NCBI RefSeq assembly: GCF_040802235.1
Contig: NC_133156.1
Span: forward strand, 116,528,173-116,592,172
DNA from: Manis javanica
Taxonomy: Eukaryota > Chordata > Mammalia > Pholidota > Manidae
Length of the DNA: 64,000 bases
Reading direction: 5' to 3'
Part shown: piece by piece, positions 41,940-52,704 of the stretch
How positions within the stretch are numbered: the first letter of the stretch is position 1
Layout of the letters: each line of letters begins with the position of its first letter
The notes under the pieces: generated by a model
Databases searched by the model: none
What the model was told of the DNA's origin: nothing
The model's input: only the letters and a program-made list of their open reading frames with translations
Position numbers and translations under genes: made by a program

Positions 41940-42570
41940 GGCACACTCGTGGTTTTCCTTAGAAAGCAGGCTTGTAGTTCCACAGGGGAGGAGCCAGAGC
42001 CCTGAGCTGTCAGCCCTGTTCTGGGAGCCTTTGGGGCCGTGGGCCCCTCCTTACTGCTGCCCGCAGGGTGACCCCTTTCAGTACAGCCCTCAATTCTCCT
42101 TTAACTTGCTTCATTGCTGTTTTGGGCTGTCATGCTGGCAGTGCTCGGTATGTAGACGTGTTCAAGGCAAATGGGAGCCCTGCCCAGACTGTTCCATGCT
42201 CCAGACCACAGCCTGGACCCCAAAGGATCCAAAGGTCCATCCATGTGGGTCAAGCTGAACCTGCAGAGGGCATGATGCCCAGAGCAGTCAGAGACATGGA
42301 CACCTTGGGACCCTCCCAGGAGGCTGAGACCTGCTGTAGTGGGGAGCCATCTGGGGCTCCTGCTATTAGGAGGGTGCAGCCCAGCAGGGCGAGGGCCGCA
42401 AGCAGCCAGGCACAGAGGGCTCAAGTTCAGAGCTTGCCAGCAGTGTTCTGAGCTCAGGACTGCCCCTCCACATGGAGCACCTGGATATCTTTACCAAAAA
42501 CTGATCTCCTTTTTTGTCCTCCTCGCCTTTCCCTAGAAGACTTTAACACTTTTCAATAAATTTACAATAA
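41940..42570 (+). pseudogene. Possible processed transcript copy, unidentified
   Basis: A GC-richer block with overlapping frames (41,938-42,258 and 42,068-42,451) ends in AT-rich DNA with AATAAA at about 42,556. One frame reads RYVDVFKANGSPAQTVPCSR, which looks protein-like. No full ORF, no A-tail, and the parent is unknown to me. It could also be an ordinary GC-rich intergenic segment. Confidence 0.25.
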
Positions 42571-42769
42571 CAATAATAGCCTTGGCTCTTCCTTTTACGG
42601 TCTGATTGAAGGGAGCCAGTGGGCGGGGAAGGTGGAAGCAGAGGCTCTGCTGGAGACCGAGCAGGGATTGGTGGGGTTTAGGGGAAGTAGGACTGTAGAC
42701 ACTTTGCTCCAACTGCTGGAAACAGGTTTGTTCATTCTCATTTCTGCAGAGTATTTGATTTTGAGACTA

Positions 42770-43225
42770 GATTACAATTTTTTTATCAGTTGTGATAAAT
42801 GATTTTTTTCAGTCAGAGGCTATGATGAACAGTGTTACCTTGAACATTACCATAGGTGTGTTTAGGTGAACACACACACACACACACAAGCTTCTGTTGG
42901 TTACACAGCTGAGTGAATTGTTGGGTGTATAGTCTATGTTCAGCTTGAGTAGTTACTGACAATTTGTAACTATTAACAAATAGTTCCACAGAATGTGGAA
43001 CAGATTTCCACAATATTACACTTAATTTATGTGCCACAGGTGTGCATGAAAATTTGGGTTGCTCCACATTCTTGCTAATATTGAGCATTTTCTGTATTTT
43101 CACTTTATGCTTTAGGTGTGTGTAGAGGCAGAGAATTGTGATTTTAGTTTCTTAATGACTAGTGAATCTGGGCACCTTTATTATATGGTTTTTGGCCCTG
43201 TCCTATTTTTATCTCCTTGATTATT
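42770..43225 (-). mobile_element. Old antisense LINE-1 fragment
   Basis: 'AATTTGGGTTGCTCCACATT' followed by CTTGCTAATATTGAGCATTT near 43,052-43,091 is the antisense layout of an old L1 ORF2 end. The upstream 42,800-43,000 stretch fits the same element. A (CA)9 run at 42,871-42,888 interrupts it. Confidence 0.5.
42871..42888. repeat. (CA)n microsatellite
   Basis: Nine CA units inside the old antisense L1. Confidence 0.9.
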
Positions 43226-43238
43226 TTTATACACCAGG

Positions 43239-43632
43239 TGTAGCTCCTAGGGGAAGGGTGCTTTCGGCCCAGAGCAAATCCCCCTATGAAACCAATGAAA
43301 CTGGTGTAAGTCAGTCAAGGGAAAGGGTAGTTTGGGAGAAACCATTTTTATTGCTCACAGCTTGCTCAAATTCATTGGCTAGGCCTGGCCCAAACGTCTC
43401 CTCTGGCTGCAGCTCTCTCCTTTCCTCCTGCCCCTCCCAGGAGGAACTCCATTGGTGGGCCTTGGTGACTGGCAAACGACAGACCAGGAACGGAGGGGAG
43501 GAGAGAATGGCCTGTTATCTCTCACCCCTTGCCCCAGAGTCTGCGGGAGGCTGCAGCAGTAAACACCTACTGATACGTAAATGGACTAAGGCCAGGCAGG
43601 AGATTCTGAAAATTCTGTTATTGACCCCCACA
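43239..43632 (-). mobile_element. Solo ERV LTR with CCAGG target duplication
   Basis: Read on the minus strand it starts TGTGGGGGTCAATAAC and ends GGAGCTACA. AATAAAAATGG near 43,344-43,354 (minus strand) supplies the polyadenylation signal. The ends are fixed by a perfect 5-bp duplication CCAGG at 43,234-43,238 and 43,633-43,637. Length 394 bp. A 163-codon plus-strand frame across it is not a gene. Confidence 0.8.
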
Positions 43633-43639
43633 CCAGGTC

Positions 43640-44068
43640 TTTATTATACATAGAGAATAATATTCTGAGAAAACCAGGTTTGGCATTTTTAGATATAAAT
43701 CTGTGGAGACAACTTATTTTCTGGTCTGCAAGGAAAAAGGTAGACCAAGAGTCTACAATTTCTAACTAAAGAACTCCATCATACAGTCCTTCAACATAAG
43801 ACAAGGCAACTGAACAGATTCTATTTCCTATGACTTTCATAATCTATAGGTGAACAATGTAATGTTTTATAAACCTGTGGTCACCCCATGCTTTGACAAT
43901 AAAGGTTACACTTCTTGAAGATTAAAGGAAAGCTTTGTGGTTAATAGTTGAATATCCGTGGAAGCTTGCTAAATGCGATCAGAGGCTGAGCCAGATACAC
44001 TCAATTTTAAATAAGAATCTTTCTATAACTGTCTAGATTCTTTTTTCTTTTTAACTTTGATTACAGAG
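43640..44068. other. Unassigned intergenic DNA
   Basis: AT-rich sequence between two solo LTRs. No gene or clear repeat is seen. Confidence 0.4.
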
Positions 44069-44074
44069 TATTTC

Positions 44075-44372
44075 TGTCTTGCCAATGGGTTTCAGCCCCG
44101 GGCAAGTTCGCTATGGATTCAGTGTGACCAAAGAAAATGACAGCAAAACGTTCTTCGGGGTGAAAGGGTTTATTACCCGGCTTGTTCTCCAGCAGTAGGT
44201 CAAGCACTAGTGTCTACCTCCGCCCAGAGCACTGGGCCAGCTCTCTATATAGCACAATAATAGCTTATTGCCTACAGGTGTGGAAGCAGCAGCCCAGCAA
44301 CAGGCCAGTTACAGAATCAGGTGGTTTAAGTTCAGTGAGGATCCTGGCCATAGGAACCCCAACTTCCCCACA
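44075..44372 (-). mobile_element. Solo LTR, family X copy 4, ATTTC target duplication
   Basis: On the minus strand it runs TGTGGGGAAGTTGGGG to GGCAAGACA, with TATATAGAGAG (minus strand, near 44,250) as TATA box. Exact 5-bp repeats ATTTC lie at 44,070-44,074 and 44,373-44,377. This defines the true ends of the family. It is the shortest copy (298 bp), lacking the GC-rich insert seen in copy 2. Confidence 0.85.
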
Positions 44373-44379
44373 ATTTCCT

Positions 44380-44820
44380 AATGTATCCATTATCTTAGAA
44401 GAAAAATTTGGAACTTCAAAATATTTTTCTTCTTGCTAAAGCTTCTTATCAAATATCACAATAACCTATAATTTCTCTTAATTATAAGGATGACCTAAGT
44501 TTTTTAGATTTTTTTTTTTTTCAGAGCAGTAACTGCTGACATTCAGCCATGTAACCTGCCTGCATAACTTACTATGTCCATAGTGACATCCACAGCCCTT
44601 TAGCAGAGTTGTAGGCTTAGGTCACTGCATGAATTCTTCAAATTGGTCTTAGCACCCACTCAAAAGTATCACACAGAGATTAATATGCATTAAATACAAC
44701 TATTTTTTTTTTAAGTAACCTGCAAATCCCAACTTGCCTCTTATCTGATGCAGGACTTTGTGTAAATTAAAATGAGCAAATCTCTCTGAGCAGGTTTTCT
44801 TACTTGATACATTGGTCAAT
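44380..44820. other. Unassigned intergenic DNA
   Basis: No gene is seen. Two T-runs (44,508-44,521 and 44,703-44,713) might be tails of unrecognised antisense retroelements. Confidence 0.35.
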
Positions 44821-44822
44821 AA

Positions 44823-46970
44823 ATTTCTTCTTTTTTATTGAAGAATCATTGATATACAATCTTATATTGGTTTCAAGTATACAACACAGTGGTTCAACAG
44901 TGTTAGAAAGCAGCATAAAACCTAAATGTGATTTAATTCCCACCAGGAGGTTTAAAACATTTTAACAGTAAGGTATAAACAAAGGGCCACGTGGTGGAAG
45001 CTGCTCAGGCTGAGAGTGGGGGTGGGAATTGATAAGGGCCTGGTTATACCTGTTTGAGTTTTTTAAACCTACCAGTAAGATTAAGAAGACAAATGTAAGG
45101 GAAAGATATAACTGGCTTAGGCCACTTCCGGGGAAAGAATGTGAACCCTGTAGTACTCAGTCAATGAAGAACCAGGGGAGGGACTTGCGCACTAGGAGGT
45201 AAATTATTGGCGCCAATCTCGCCAGGTGTGCCTGCTCACCAGACACCCGATCTTGCAAGACCGTTATTAAAGCCTCGCTCTGCTGTTCTCTTTTCTTTGT
45301 CTCCATGTCCACTTATTGAATTTGGACCAGTGAGGTGTTTCTCACAACAGTTACCTATATTACTAAATTCTCACCCCCACTAGTGCAGTTACCATTTGTC
45401 AGCATAGGAAGATATTACAAAATCATTGGCTATATTTTCCACATTGTACTACCATCCCTGTGATCAACTTATATTATGATTGAGAACTTTTGTGCCCTTT
45501 TATCCCCCTCACCCTCCCCACTCCAATTCTTCTTCCCTGGTAACTCCCAGTCACTTTTCAGCATCATGAGTCTATTGCTATTTTGCTCATTTTGTTTTAC
45601 TTTGTTTTTAGATTCCACAAATAAGTGAAATCATATGGTATTTGTCTTTCTCCATCTGGCTTATTTCACTTAGCATAATAACCTCCAGGTCCATCCTTGT
45701 TGTTGTTGCAAATGGCAGGATTTCTTTTTTTATGGCCCAATAATATTCCATTGTGTACATGTACCACTTCTTTATACATTCATCTATTGATGGACACTCA
45801 GGTTGCTTTCATATCTTGGCTATTGTAAAAAATGAGACAATAAACATAGGGGTACATATATCTTTTTGAGTCAGGGATTTTGTTTTCTTTTGGTAAATTC
45901 CTAGAAGTGGAATTGCTGGGTCATATGGTATTTCTATTTTTAGTTTTTTGGTATACTGCTTTCTGCAGTGGCTGCACCAATTTACATTCCCACCAACAGT
46001 GTAGGAGGGTTCCCTTTTCTCCACATCCTTGCCAGCACTTGTTATTTCTTGACTTTTGGATAGTGGCCATTCTGACTGGTATGAGGTGATATCATTGTGG
46101 TTTTGATTTGCATTCTGCTGATTAGTTATGTGGAGCATCTTTTCATGTGCCTGTTGGCCATCTGTATTTCTTAGTTGGAAAAATGTCTGGTTAGGTCCTC
46201 CACCCCTTTTTTAATTGAGTCATTTTTTTTTTTTTTTGGTGTTGAGGCATATGAGTTCTTTAAATATTTTGGATGTAAACCCCTTATCAGATAGATCATT
46301 TACAAATATATTCTCCCATACTGTAGTAGGATACCTTTTTCTGCTGATGTCCTTTGCTGTACAGAAGTTTTTTAGTTTGATGTAGTCCCACCTGTTCATT
46401 CTTGTTTTCCTTACCCGAGGACATGTGTCCAGGAAAAATTGCTCATGCTTGTATTCAAGAAATTTTTGCCTATGTCTTCTAAGAGTTCTATGGTTTCATG
46501 TCTTACATTTAGGTCTTTAATCCATTTGAGTTTACTTTTTTGCATGGAGTTGGTAATCCAGTTTCATCCTCTTGTGTGTAGCCATCCAGTTTTCCCAACA
46601 CCATTTATTGAAGAGACTGTCTTTCTGTATTTTTTATTCATGGCTCCTTTATCATATTAATTGACCATATATGTGTGGGTTTATATCCAGGCTCTCTATT
46701 CTGTCCCTTTGGTCTGTGGATCTATTCTTGTGCTAGTACCATACTGTTTTGATTACTGTAGGTTTGTAATATAGCTTGAAGTGAGGGAGAGTAATGCCAC
46801 CAGATTTTTTTCTTTATTCTCAAGATTGTTCTGGGTCTTTTGTGGTTCCATATGAATTTTAGGATTCTTTGCTCTAGTTAATTGAAAAATGCTGTCAGCA
46901 TTTTGATAGGGATTGCATAGGCTCTGTAAACTACTTTGGGCAGGATGGCCATTTTAACAAATTTCTTCCT
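44823..46970 (-). mobile_element. Antisense LINE-1 3' half, split by an LTR
   Basis: From 'TTTTTTATTGAAGAATCATT' (reverse of the L1 3' end) through the 3' UTR, then the ORF2 C-terminus in antisense: AATAATATTCCATTGTGTAC near 45,740, AGTGGAATTGCTGGGTCATA near 45,905, TGTTGGCCATCTGTATTTC near 46,151, and CACCATTTATTGAAGAGACT near 46,599. The 109-codon minus-strand frame 45,809-46,138 is leftover ORF2. The LTR at 44,901-45,346 interrupts it. It ends near 46,970 and is 5'-truncated. Confidence 0.85.
44901..45346 (+). mobile_element. Solo ERV LTR inserted in L1, ACAG target duplication
   Basis: TGTTAGAAAGCAGC to GGTGTTTCTCACA, 446 bp, flanked by ACAG at 44,897-44,900 and 45,347-45,350. Removing it restores a continuous L1 3' UTR (GGTTCAACAG joined to TTACCTATAT). 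ATTAAA at 45,266-45,271 in front of a T-rich U5 fits plus orientation. The 4-bp duplication suits a gammaretrovirus-like ERV. Confidence 0.88.
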
Positions 46971-47099
46971 GATGAGGATTACATGGTACCACTGCAGGGA
47001 CTCCCTCACTTTCAATGATTCTTTTGTCCGCTAGTGAACCCAACTAGGAGTCCAACCCTTATTAAAAGGCTGAGTTGATAAACTGGGTTTGACTTTTGT

Positions 47100-48300
47100 T
47101 CATTCACCTAGCAATTACTGAGGCCTCCTGGGCTCCTCCACGCACTGGAGAGGGTCGGGCTGGTCCCCTGGTGGCTGCTCCTGCTCTGGAGCTGAGCCAC
47201 TGGGCCCTTTCCCATCTACCTCTTTGTTCTTCTAGTGAGGCCCTTCTCCCCGTTGACTTTGGAAGGAAGAGGCGCAGTCTCATTCTCAGGCTCCAGGCAT
47301 TCTCAGTGGGTAAAGCTGGGAGCCCAGATGGGCAGCAGGTAACAGAATCGGGTGGTGACTCCCCTTGCTCCTTGGCAGGCTGGCTGGGGGTACTGGGAGC
47401 AAGGCTCGCAGGGAAGGGTGGGGTAGGCGACCTGGGAACCAGAGCAGGAAGCTTCTGGGTGGGAGGTGGCACCTGTGCCTAGAGATCTGCAGAGGCCCGC
47501 GAAGTCCCTTCATATGTGGAGGGCCCCCGCCAACCTCAGGTGGAACCGGGAGGTGGCGAGCCACACTCAGGACCCGGTCGGGGGCGCGGGGAGTGGGGGC
47601 GTGGACAGCGGGTGCGGGTGGGCGGCCGGGCGGCATGGACCTGGGTCTTCAGCTCAGCCCCGAGCGAGGTAGCCGCCTTTGCCCCTGAAGCCCCAGTTTC
47701 ACGTCCGGGCCCCGGCAGCTCTGTCTACTGGTTTCTCCAGCTCCCCGTTTGCCATCACGGCCTCCTTTTACCACCCACCCAGCTGCCCTGAGCAACAGGC
47801 TTCTCTCCGGCGAGGGGTCTATGCACGTGTGAGCAGCGCCGAGGGGGAGAGAGGGAGGACCCCAGCCCTGTGGTCCCGGCCAGGGGCACGGAGGGCCGCG
47901 GACGCGAGCCGTCTTCCCGCCGAAGTCGCCGGGGATTTGTGGTCCCCGGGGGCCACCTAGTGGTCCACGCGCGTCCTAACACCCGAGGCCGGAGCAAGGC
48001 CGCCTAGGGTGAGCCTCGTGAGAAAAGGCCGCTCCTGGCGGGGGCAGCTTCAGTGTTTACCTTCTTCCTTCCCCACCGTCTCCTTCTCCTCAAGTGAGCG
48101 CGTTCCTTTCTCGGATCTCTGTCCTGGGCATTTTCCGTCCTCCCCCGACAAGGGCCTGACTGTGACACGGAAACCAAACGTCCAGATGGTTTAACATAGA
48201 CTGGAACCAGAGGCAGGCTCCTCATGATGCTAACGAGACTTCGGCGTTCAGGACATGTAAGATTGGCAAAATAAAGATTTTTACCCCCTGTTTTTCTTAA
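47100..48300. promoter_or_regulatory. CpG island and flanking GC-rich block
   Basis: G+C rises from about 47,100 and CpG peaks at 47,500-48,010 (CGGTCGGGGGCGCGGGG, GGCGGCCGGGCGGC). Plus-strand AATAAA at 48,270-48,275 follows as composition falls, so a short plus-strand transcript ending near 48,290 is possible. Several frames of 80-128 codons exist on both strands with no domain. I recognise no gene. Confidence 0.45.
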
Positions 48301-48309
48301 TGACAACCC

Positions 48310-48950
48310 CGCCTCCAATTTATGTGATCATTCTGCCCCACAAAACGTTGGTGCCCTCGTGGAGCGACTGGAGTTAAGGGTGTATGGGGATTTCAAAAGA
48401 TGTGGCCGTAAGAGAGGTGCTGGTGAGAGAAGGCAGAGAAGCAACTCTTGTCCCGATGGGGAAGGAGCATTCAGGGACTGGCTTTAAGGGCAAACACAAA
48501 GCTCACTAAGACCTGAGTGGGTGGGCCTCCCGCTTTCCTCCGTTCCCTGCTTCCAGCCCTCCACCTGGACCCACTCACTGGGTCTCTCTCTGTCCCCCAG
48601 GACGGCCCAGGACTGCGCCCAAAGGAGAGTGCCAAGTTCTAGGAGGTCTGGCCGGCAGCCTGGCCTGGTATGTTTGGTGGTAAGGTGAAGTGGCAGCTTC
48701 CCGGCCATTCCAAGCTGCTCTTTCTATTGTGCTGGATACAGAGGAAGTATTTTTACTTTTTTAGAGTCAAAAACAACCTTTGATCAGATTTTTCTATTTG
48801 TACTTAACCATGGGATGATTGACATATTCCCTGGGGAGTTAAGAAAAGTTATTGTCATATAGTAAGAAATGCTTGTCGAAATGTTTTGAGAATTTCTTGT
48901 TTGGCAATTGTTTCCATTTCTCTTTTTGGAGTTTTAAATGTTTTCTTTCT
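48310..48950. other. Unassigned intergenic DNA
   Basis: Mixed-composition sequence with no recognisable gene or repeat. Confidence 0.4.
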
Positions 48951-48954
48951 TTTT

Positions 48955-49340
48955 AAAATATTTATCTATTAACTTTAATAAATAAACAGGACAAGTTGAA
49001 ATCCCTTGTAGTCCTCTTCCTTTTGTCATTCTCTTTTCTTTCTGCAGATACAACCAGTGTCATGAATCTGGTGTTTATCCTCCTCTAGCTGTTATATTTT
49101 CATGTGCATGGACACCAGTAGACAGCAGTCTGTACTTCTTTTTGGGTTTTTGGAGGTGACGTTGATCGTTTCTTACCCTAAGTGGATTTGTAACTTGCTG
49201 CTTTTATAGAACATCTGATTTTGTCAGGAGGTTTCAGCCTGACACATGTCTCTGATTACCAGGGAAACTGAACCTTTTCCCATTTTCCCATTTGTCTCTT
49301 GGCTGTTTGGATTTTTCTTTTCTGTGAAGTGCTGATCCAT
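48955..49340 (-). mobile_element. Old antisense LINE-1 3' UTR fragment
   Basis: 'TGCAGATACAACCAGTGTCA' followed by GGTGTTTATCCTCCTCTAGC and TTCATGTGCATGGACACC follows the antisense layout of old L1 3' UTRs. Diverged; edges approximate. Confidence 0.4.
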
Positions 49341-49344
49341 ATAT

Positions 49345-50035
49345 ATATATGGGGTTAAAGAGACAGAAAGCCAGAATCAGCTCACCCTTTGTAAACTAAA
49401 GTTGGTTCCTTTTCCCGGATAAGAGAAAGGAAAAGAAAAAATGGACAAATAAGTCTTGTCCGCACTGCCTTCTAGAGTGTATGTCTGGTCATTATTATTA
49501 TCATTTAATCTAGAGTTGTGAGCATCACCAATTTCCCATAACGGTGCTGACTTCCCAGCATTTTGGCTTCTGTCATGTTCAAATGAAGCCAGGCTGGCTC
49601 CTGTGGTTTATCTTGTGGAGTCTTTGCAGGCAGCATTTCTGTGGGTGAATGACTGTGGAGTCAAGACTGTGGAGTCAGGGCTTGGTGGCAGCATAGACTA
49701 CCACAGGGAAATAGGGCCACACAAGTAAGGAAAAGCCTCCTATTGATATTCTTTGTCCAATATCCTATAAAAGAGTCTTTTTTCCTTAAATGTAGTACTT
49801 TAATGTACATTGATCCTTTATTATATATCCTCTATATCAGTGCTCTGTTACATATATTTAATGTACTTTCACCCTTAGTGAGGCTAGCTTTAATCTGTTT
49901 CTTGTATCTTATCAACAGATGTAGTGGTCAATTCAGTATAGTCCAATTTGTCACTATTATCCAATGCTATTTTAGCTCTTTTAGAGCATAGGAAGAAATG
50001 AACTTTGGGATTGCATGAAATTTAGTGTTTTAATG
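49345..50035. other. Unassigned intergenic DNA
   Basis: No gene or clear repeat. A short (TA)n tract lies near 49,340-49,351. Confidence 0.4.
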
Positions 50036-50039
50036 TAGC

Positions 50040-50245
50040 AAAAATGCACTTTTAAACAACTACTGACTTTTATGAACACACAGGTAGATATATACATATA
50101 TATTTATGCATGCATTTTCAGATAGACCCATCTTCACCATAACTTAGTTTTGCCTTTTGAAACTTCATATAAATGGAATCATGTGGGATGTGTTATTTTG
50201 TATAATGCTGTTTTCATTCATCATAATGATATTATACCATTTAAG
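50040..50245 (-). mobile_element. Old antisense LINE-1 fragment
   Basis: 'AACTTCATATAAATGGAATC' followed by ATGTGGGATGTGTTATTTTG and a CATTCATCATAATGATATTA stretch is a standard antisense L1 3' UTR/ORF2-end landmark. Confidence 0.55.
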
Positions 50246-50264
50246 AAACCACAATGGCTGAAAC

Positions 50265-50764
50265 TGTTACCAGGTTGAGTTTGTTCCCCCAGGTTCTTGT
50301 CCCCACCCTAATGAAGAATTGAAATGCAGGGACACAATAGTGAAGCAGAGTGAAAGTTTATTTGAATACACTCCCAGGGAGGAGTGGGTCAGAGTCAAGG
50401 GAGACAAAGGCCTTGATCCCTTAAGAGGGAGGCCTACATATTGCATTCTGGTTAGGACGCGCCTCTTTGATTGACAAGGTAGGGTTATTTGATTTATAGG
50501 TTCATCTATGTAGCCATCCGTCTCAGTGAGCATGTCCTTTCCATGATGAGGTGTGGTTTGGGCAGTTCTTAGTTTTGTTGGATTGTGCCCACATTGGGTT
50601 CTAGCTGGGACCAGTTTGGCCTGGTCCTGGTAAGCAAGGAAGTTATCTCCTACCAAGCCTTGTCTTCACATGGGACCCCCTGCCTGGGTAGAGTTTGGGT
50701 GGCTTTTTCTTTGAACCTTATCTTCTCCTTTTCGGACTGCTCATGTCTATTTTTCTACCTAACA
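50265..50764 (-). mobile_element. ERV LTR, minus strand
   Basis: Starts (plus strand) TGTTACCAGGTTGAG and ends ATTTTTCTACCTAACA. On the minus strand AATAAAC near 50,361 gives a polyadenylation signal, followed by a TGTGTCCCTGCATTTCAAT-type U5. Terminal TG and CA agree, but no clean target duplication was found and the right end could be a few bases further (50,773). Confidence 0.65.
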
Positions 50765-50779
50765 TTCTTAACAACTATA

Positions 50780-51255
50780 TTGCCCAAACCCTCTCCTAAA
50801 ATAGTGTCTCCTGTTTTGTAGTTTACAACTAAATGTTGGATTAAGAGTTCTACTTTTGCAAGGCCTGCATTGCTAGCATGATCCTATGTCCTGGTAGGTG
50901 TGGGGCTAATCACTTCTGTACCTGTTATAGAAGCATAAGTATTACTGTGGCCATCTTTCACGCAGATATGTCCTGGTTTTGATGATAAATTATATGGCCT
51001 CTCTTTCTTGGCCACTATATCTTTGATCACAAAGAGAGTAAGCATATCATTTTAAGATAAAGAGTTATCTGCTGTCTGTAGTTTAGTTATCAGATCTTTG
51101 GGGCTTCAGTGGGGAAATCCTGATACATAGAAAATATGATGATAATTCCATATTGTAGTTTATGTATTTACATCAGATTGCTTTTTTGCATACCTTATTT
51201 TTATTTTTCGATTTCCCTTTTTTACTTCGAAATCTTTACAAACCAAAAAGTTTAA
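50780..51255. other. Unassigned intergenic DNA
   Basis: AT-rich; 51,000-51,110 could be a remnant of an old element but I cannot assign it. No gene is seen. Confidence 0.35.
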
Positions 51256-51259
51256 TTTT

Positions 51260-51965
51260 TTAAATGGCTCCAATGATCCAGTAATCCCACTTCTGAGTAT
51301 ATATCCAAAAGAATTGAAATCAGGACCTCAAAAAGATACCTGCATCCCAAATTCATTGCAGCCTCATTCACAATAGCCTGGTTGATAAAGAAACCTCACT
51401 TTCCATTGCAGAGTGAATGGATAAAGACTATGTCTTTAATAGAAATATTATTCAGCCTTTAAAAAGAAGGAAATTCTGCCATTTGCTATAATAAAGACAG
51501 ACCTGGAGGGCGTTATGCTAGGTAAAATAAGCCAGACACAGGAAGACAAATATTACATGATACCACTAATATGAAGTATATTAAACAAACTCATAGAGAG
51601 TAGAATGGTGGTTGCCTGGTGCTGGGGTGAGGGAGAAATGGGGGGTTGTTAAAGAGTACTAAATTTCAGTTATGCAAGATGAATAAATCCCAGAGATCTG
51701 TTGCAGAGCATATTGCTTACAGTTAACAACACTGTATTCTTTGCTTAAAATTTTGCTAAGGGGATATATCTTATACTAAGTGTACTTAATCACAAAAAAT
51801 CAATAAATCAATAAAAGGGGCAGGGGGAAACTTTTGGAGGTGATGAATATGTTTATGCATAGATTGTGATGATGGTTTCACTGGTGTATACTTATCTCTA
51901 CACTCATCAGTTGTGTACATTGAATATGTATGGCAATTATACCTCAGTAAAGTAGTTTAAAAAGA
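51260..51965 (+). mobile_element. 5'-truncated LINE-1 3' end
   Basis: 'AATGATCCAGTAATCCCACT' followed by TCATTCACAATAGCC, AATGGATAAAGACTATGTC, and the ORF2 end with TGCCATTTGCTATAATAAAG give a sense L1 ORF2 C-terminus. The 3' UTR runs to about 51,965. The element is of an older type than the 37.6 kb copy and no frame survives. Confidence 0.8.
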
Positions 51966-52251
51966 GCTGTATTCACTGGTCTAATAATCTTTCCATATTA
52001 ATAGTTGAAGATATAATTATCTTGACAGAAATGAAATTTCAGAGACCATAGTAATACAACTTTTTTTTTCATTTAGAAACTCAAAGAGACCCAATTTCCC
52101 TCAGAGAAGTTATATCCAATCTAGACAAGGATCTAGAATTCTAAATCCAGGTGGCATCTTTTGGGAGGATGTCAGGAGAGAGAATTATCTCCACAAGTAC
52201 TGGGGTTTAGAAGCCTCATCTGTATCACTATGCCATGAGCTGCAACCCCCA

Positions 52252-52702
52252 TGTTGAATGATGGTCGCCAAAGATGTCCAAGTCCTAATCCCCTGAAACT
52301 GTGAGTATGTTACCTTACATGGCAAAAAGGGACTTTTTCTATATGATTAAGTTAACAGTCGTGAGAAGAGAAGACCCTGCTGGATTACCTGGAAGGCCCA
52401 ATGCGATCACAGGGGTCCTTATAAGAGGAAGGCAGTGGAGGCAATCAGGGAGACGTGAAGATGCTACACTGTTGGGCTTGACATTGAAAGAAGGCGTCCT
52501 GAGCTAAGGAATGCAGGTGGCCTCCAGAGACTGGAAAAAGACAAGGAAATAGATTCTCCCCCAGAGCCTCCAGGAAGCGCACAGCCCTGCTGACATCTTG
52601 ATTTAAGACTTCTGACCTCCAGAACTCTCAGATAATAAATTTGTGTTGTTTTAAGCCACTGAGTCTGTTGTAGTTTATCAGTAGCCGTAGGAAACGAATC
52701 CA
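52252..52702 (+). mobile_element. MaLR (ERVL-MaLR) solo LTR, second copy
   Basis: TGTTGAATGATGGTCGCC at the start and CGTAGGAAACGAATCCA near the end match the MaLR LTR at 3,849 in order: a TTACCTTACATGG block, CCTTATAAGAGGAAG, CCAGAGCCTCCAGGAAG and CCTCCAGAACTCTCAGATAATAAA. About 450 bp. The right end has lost the canonical CTAATACA. Confidence 0.75.
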
Positions 52703-52704
52703 CC

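Noticed and set aside
43162-43653. 163-codon plus-strand frame
   Set aside because: It lies across a minus-strand solo LTR with an exact target duplication, so the frame is incidental.
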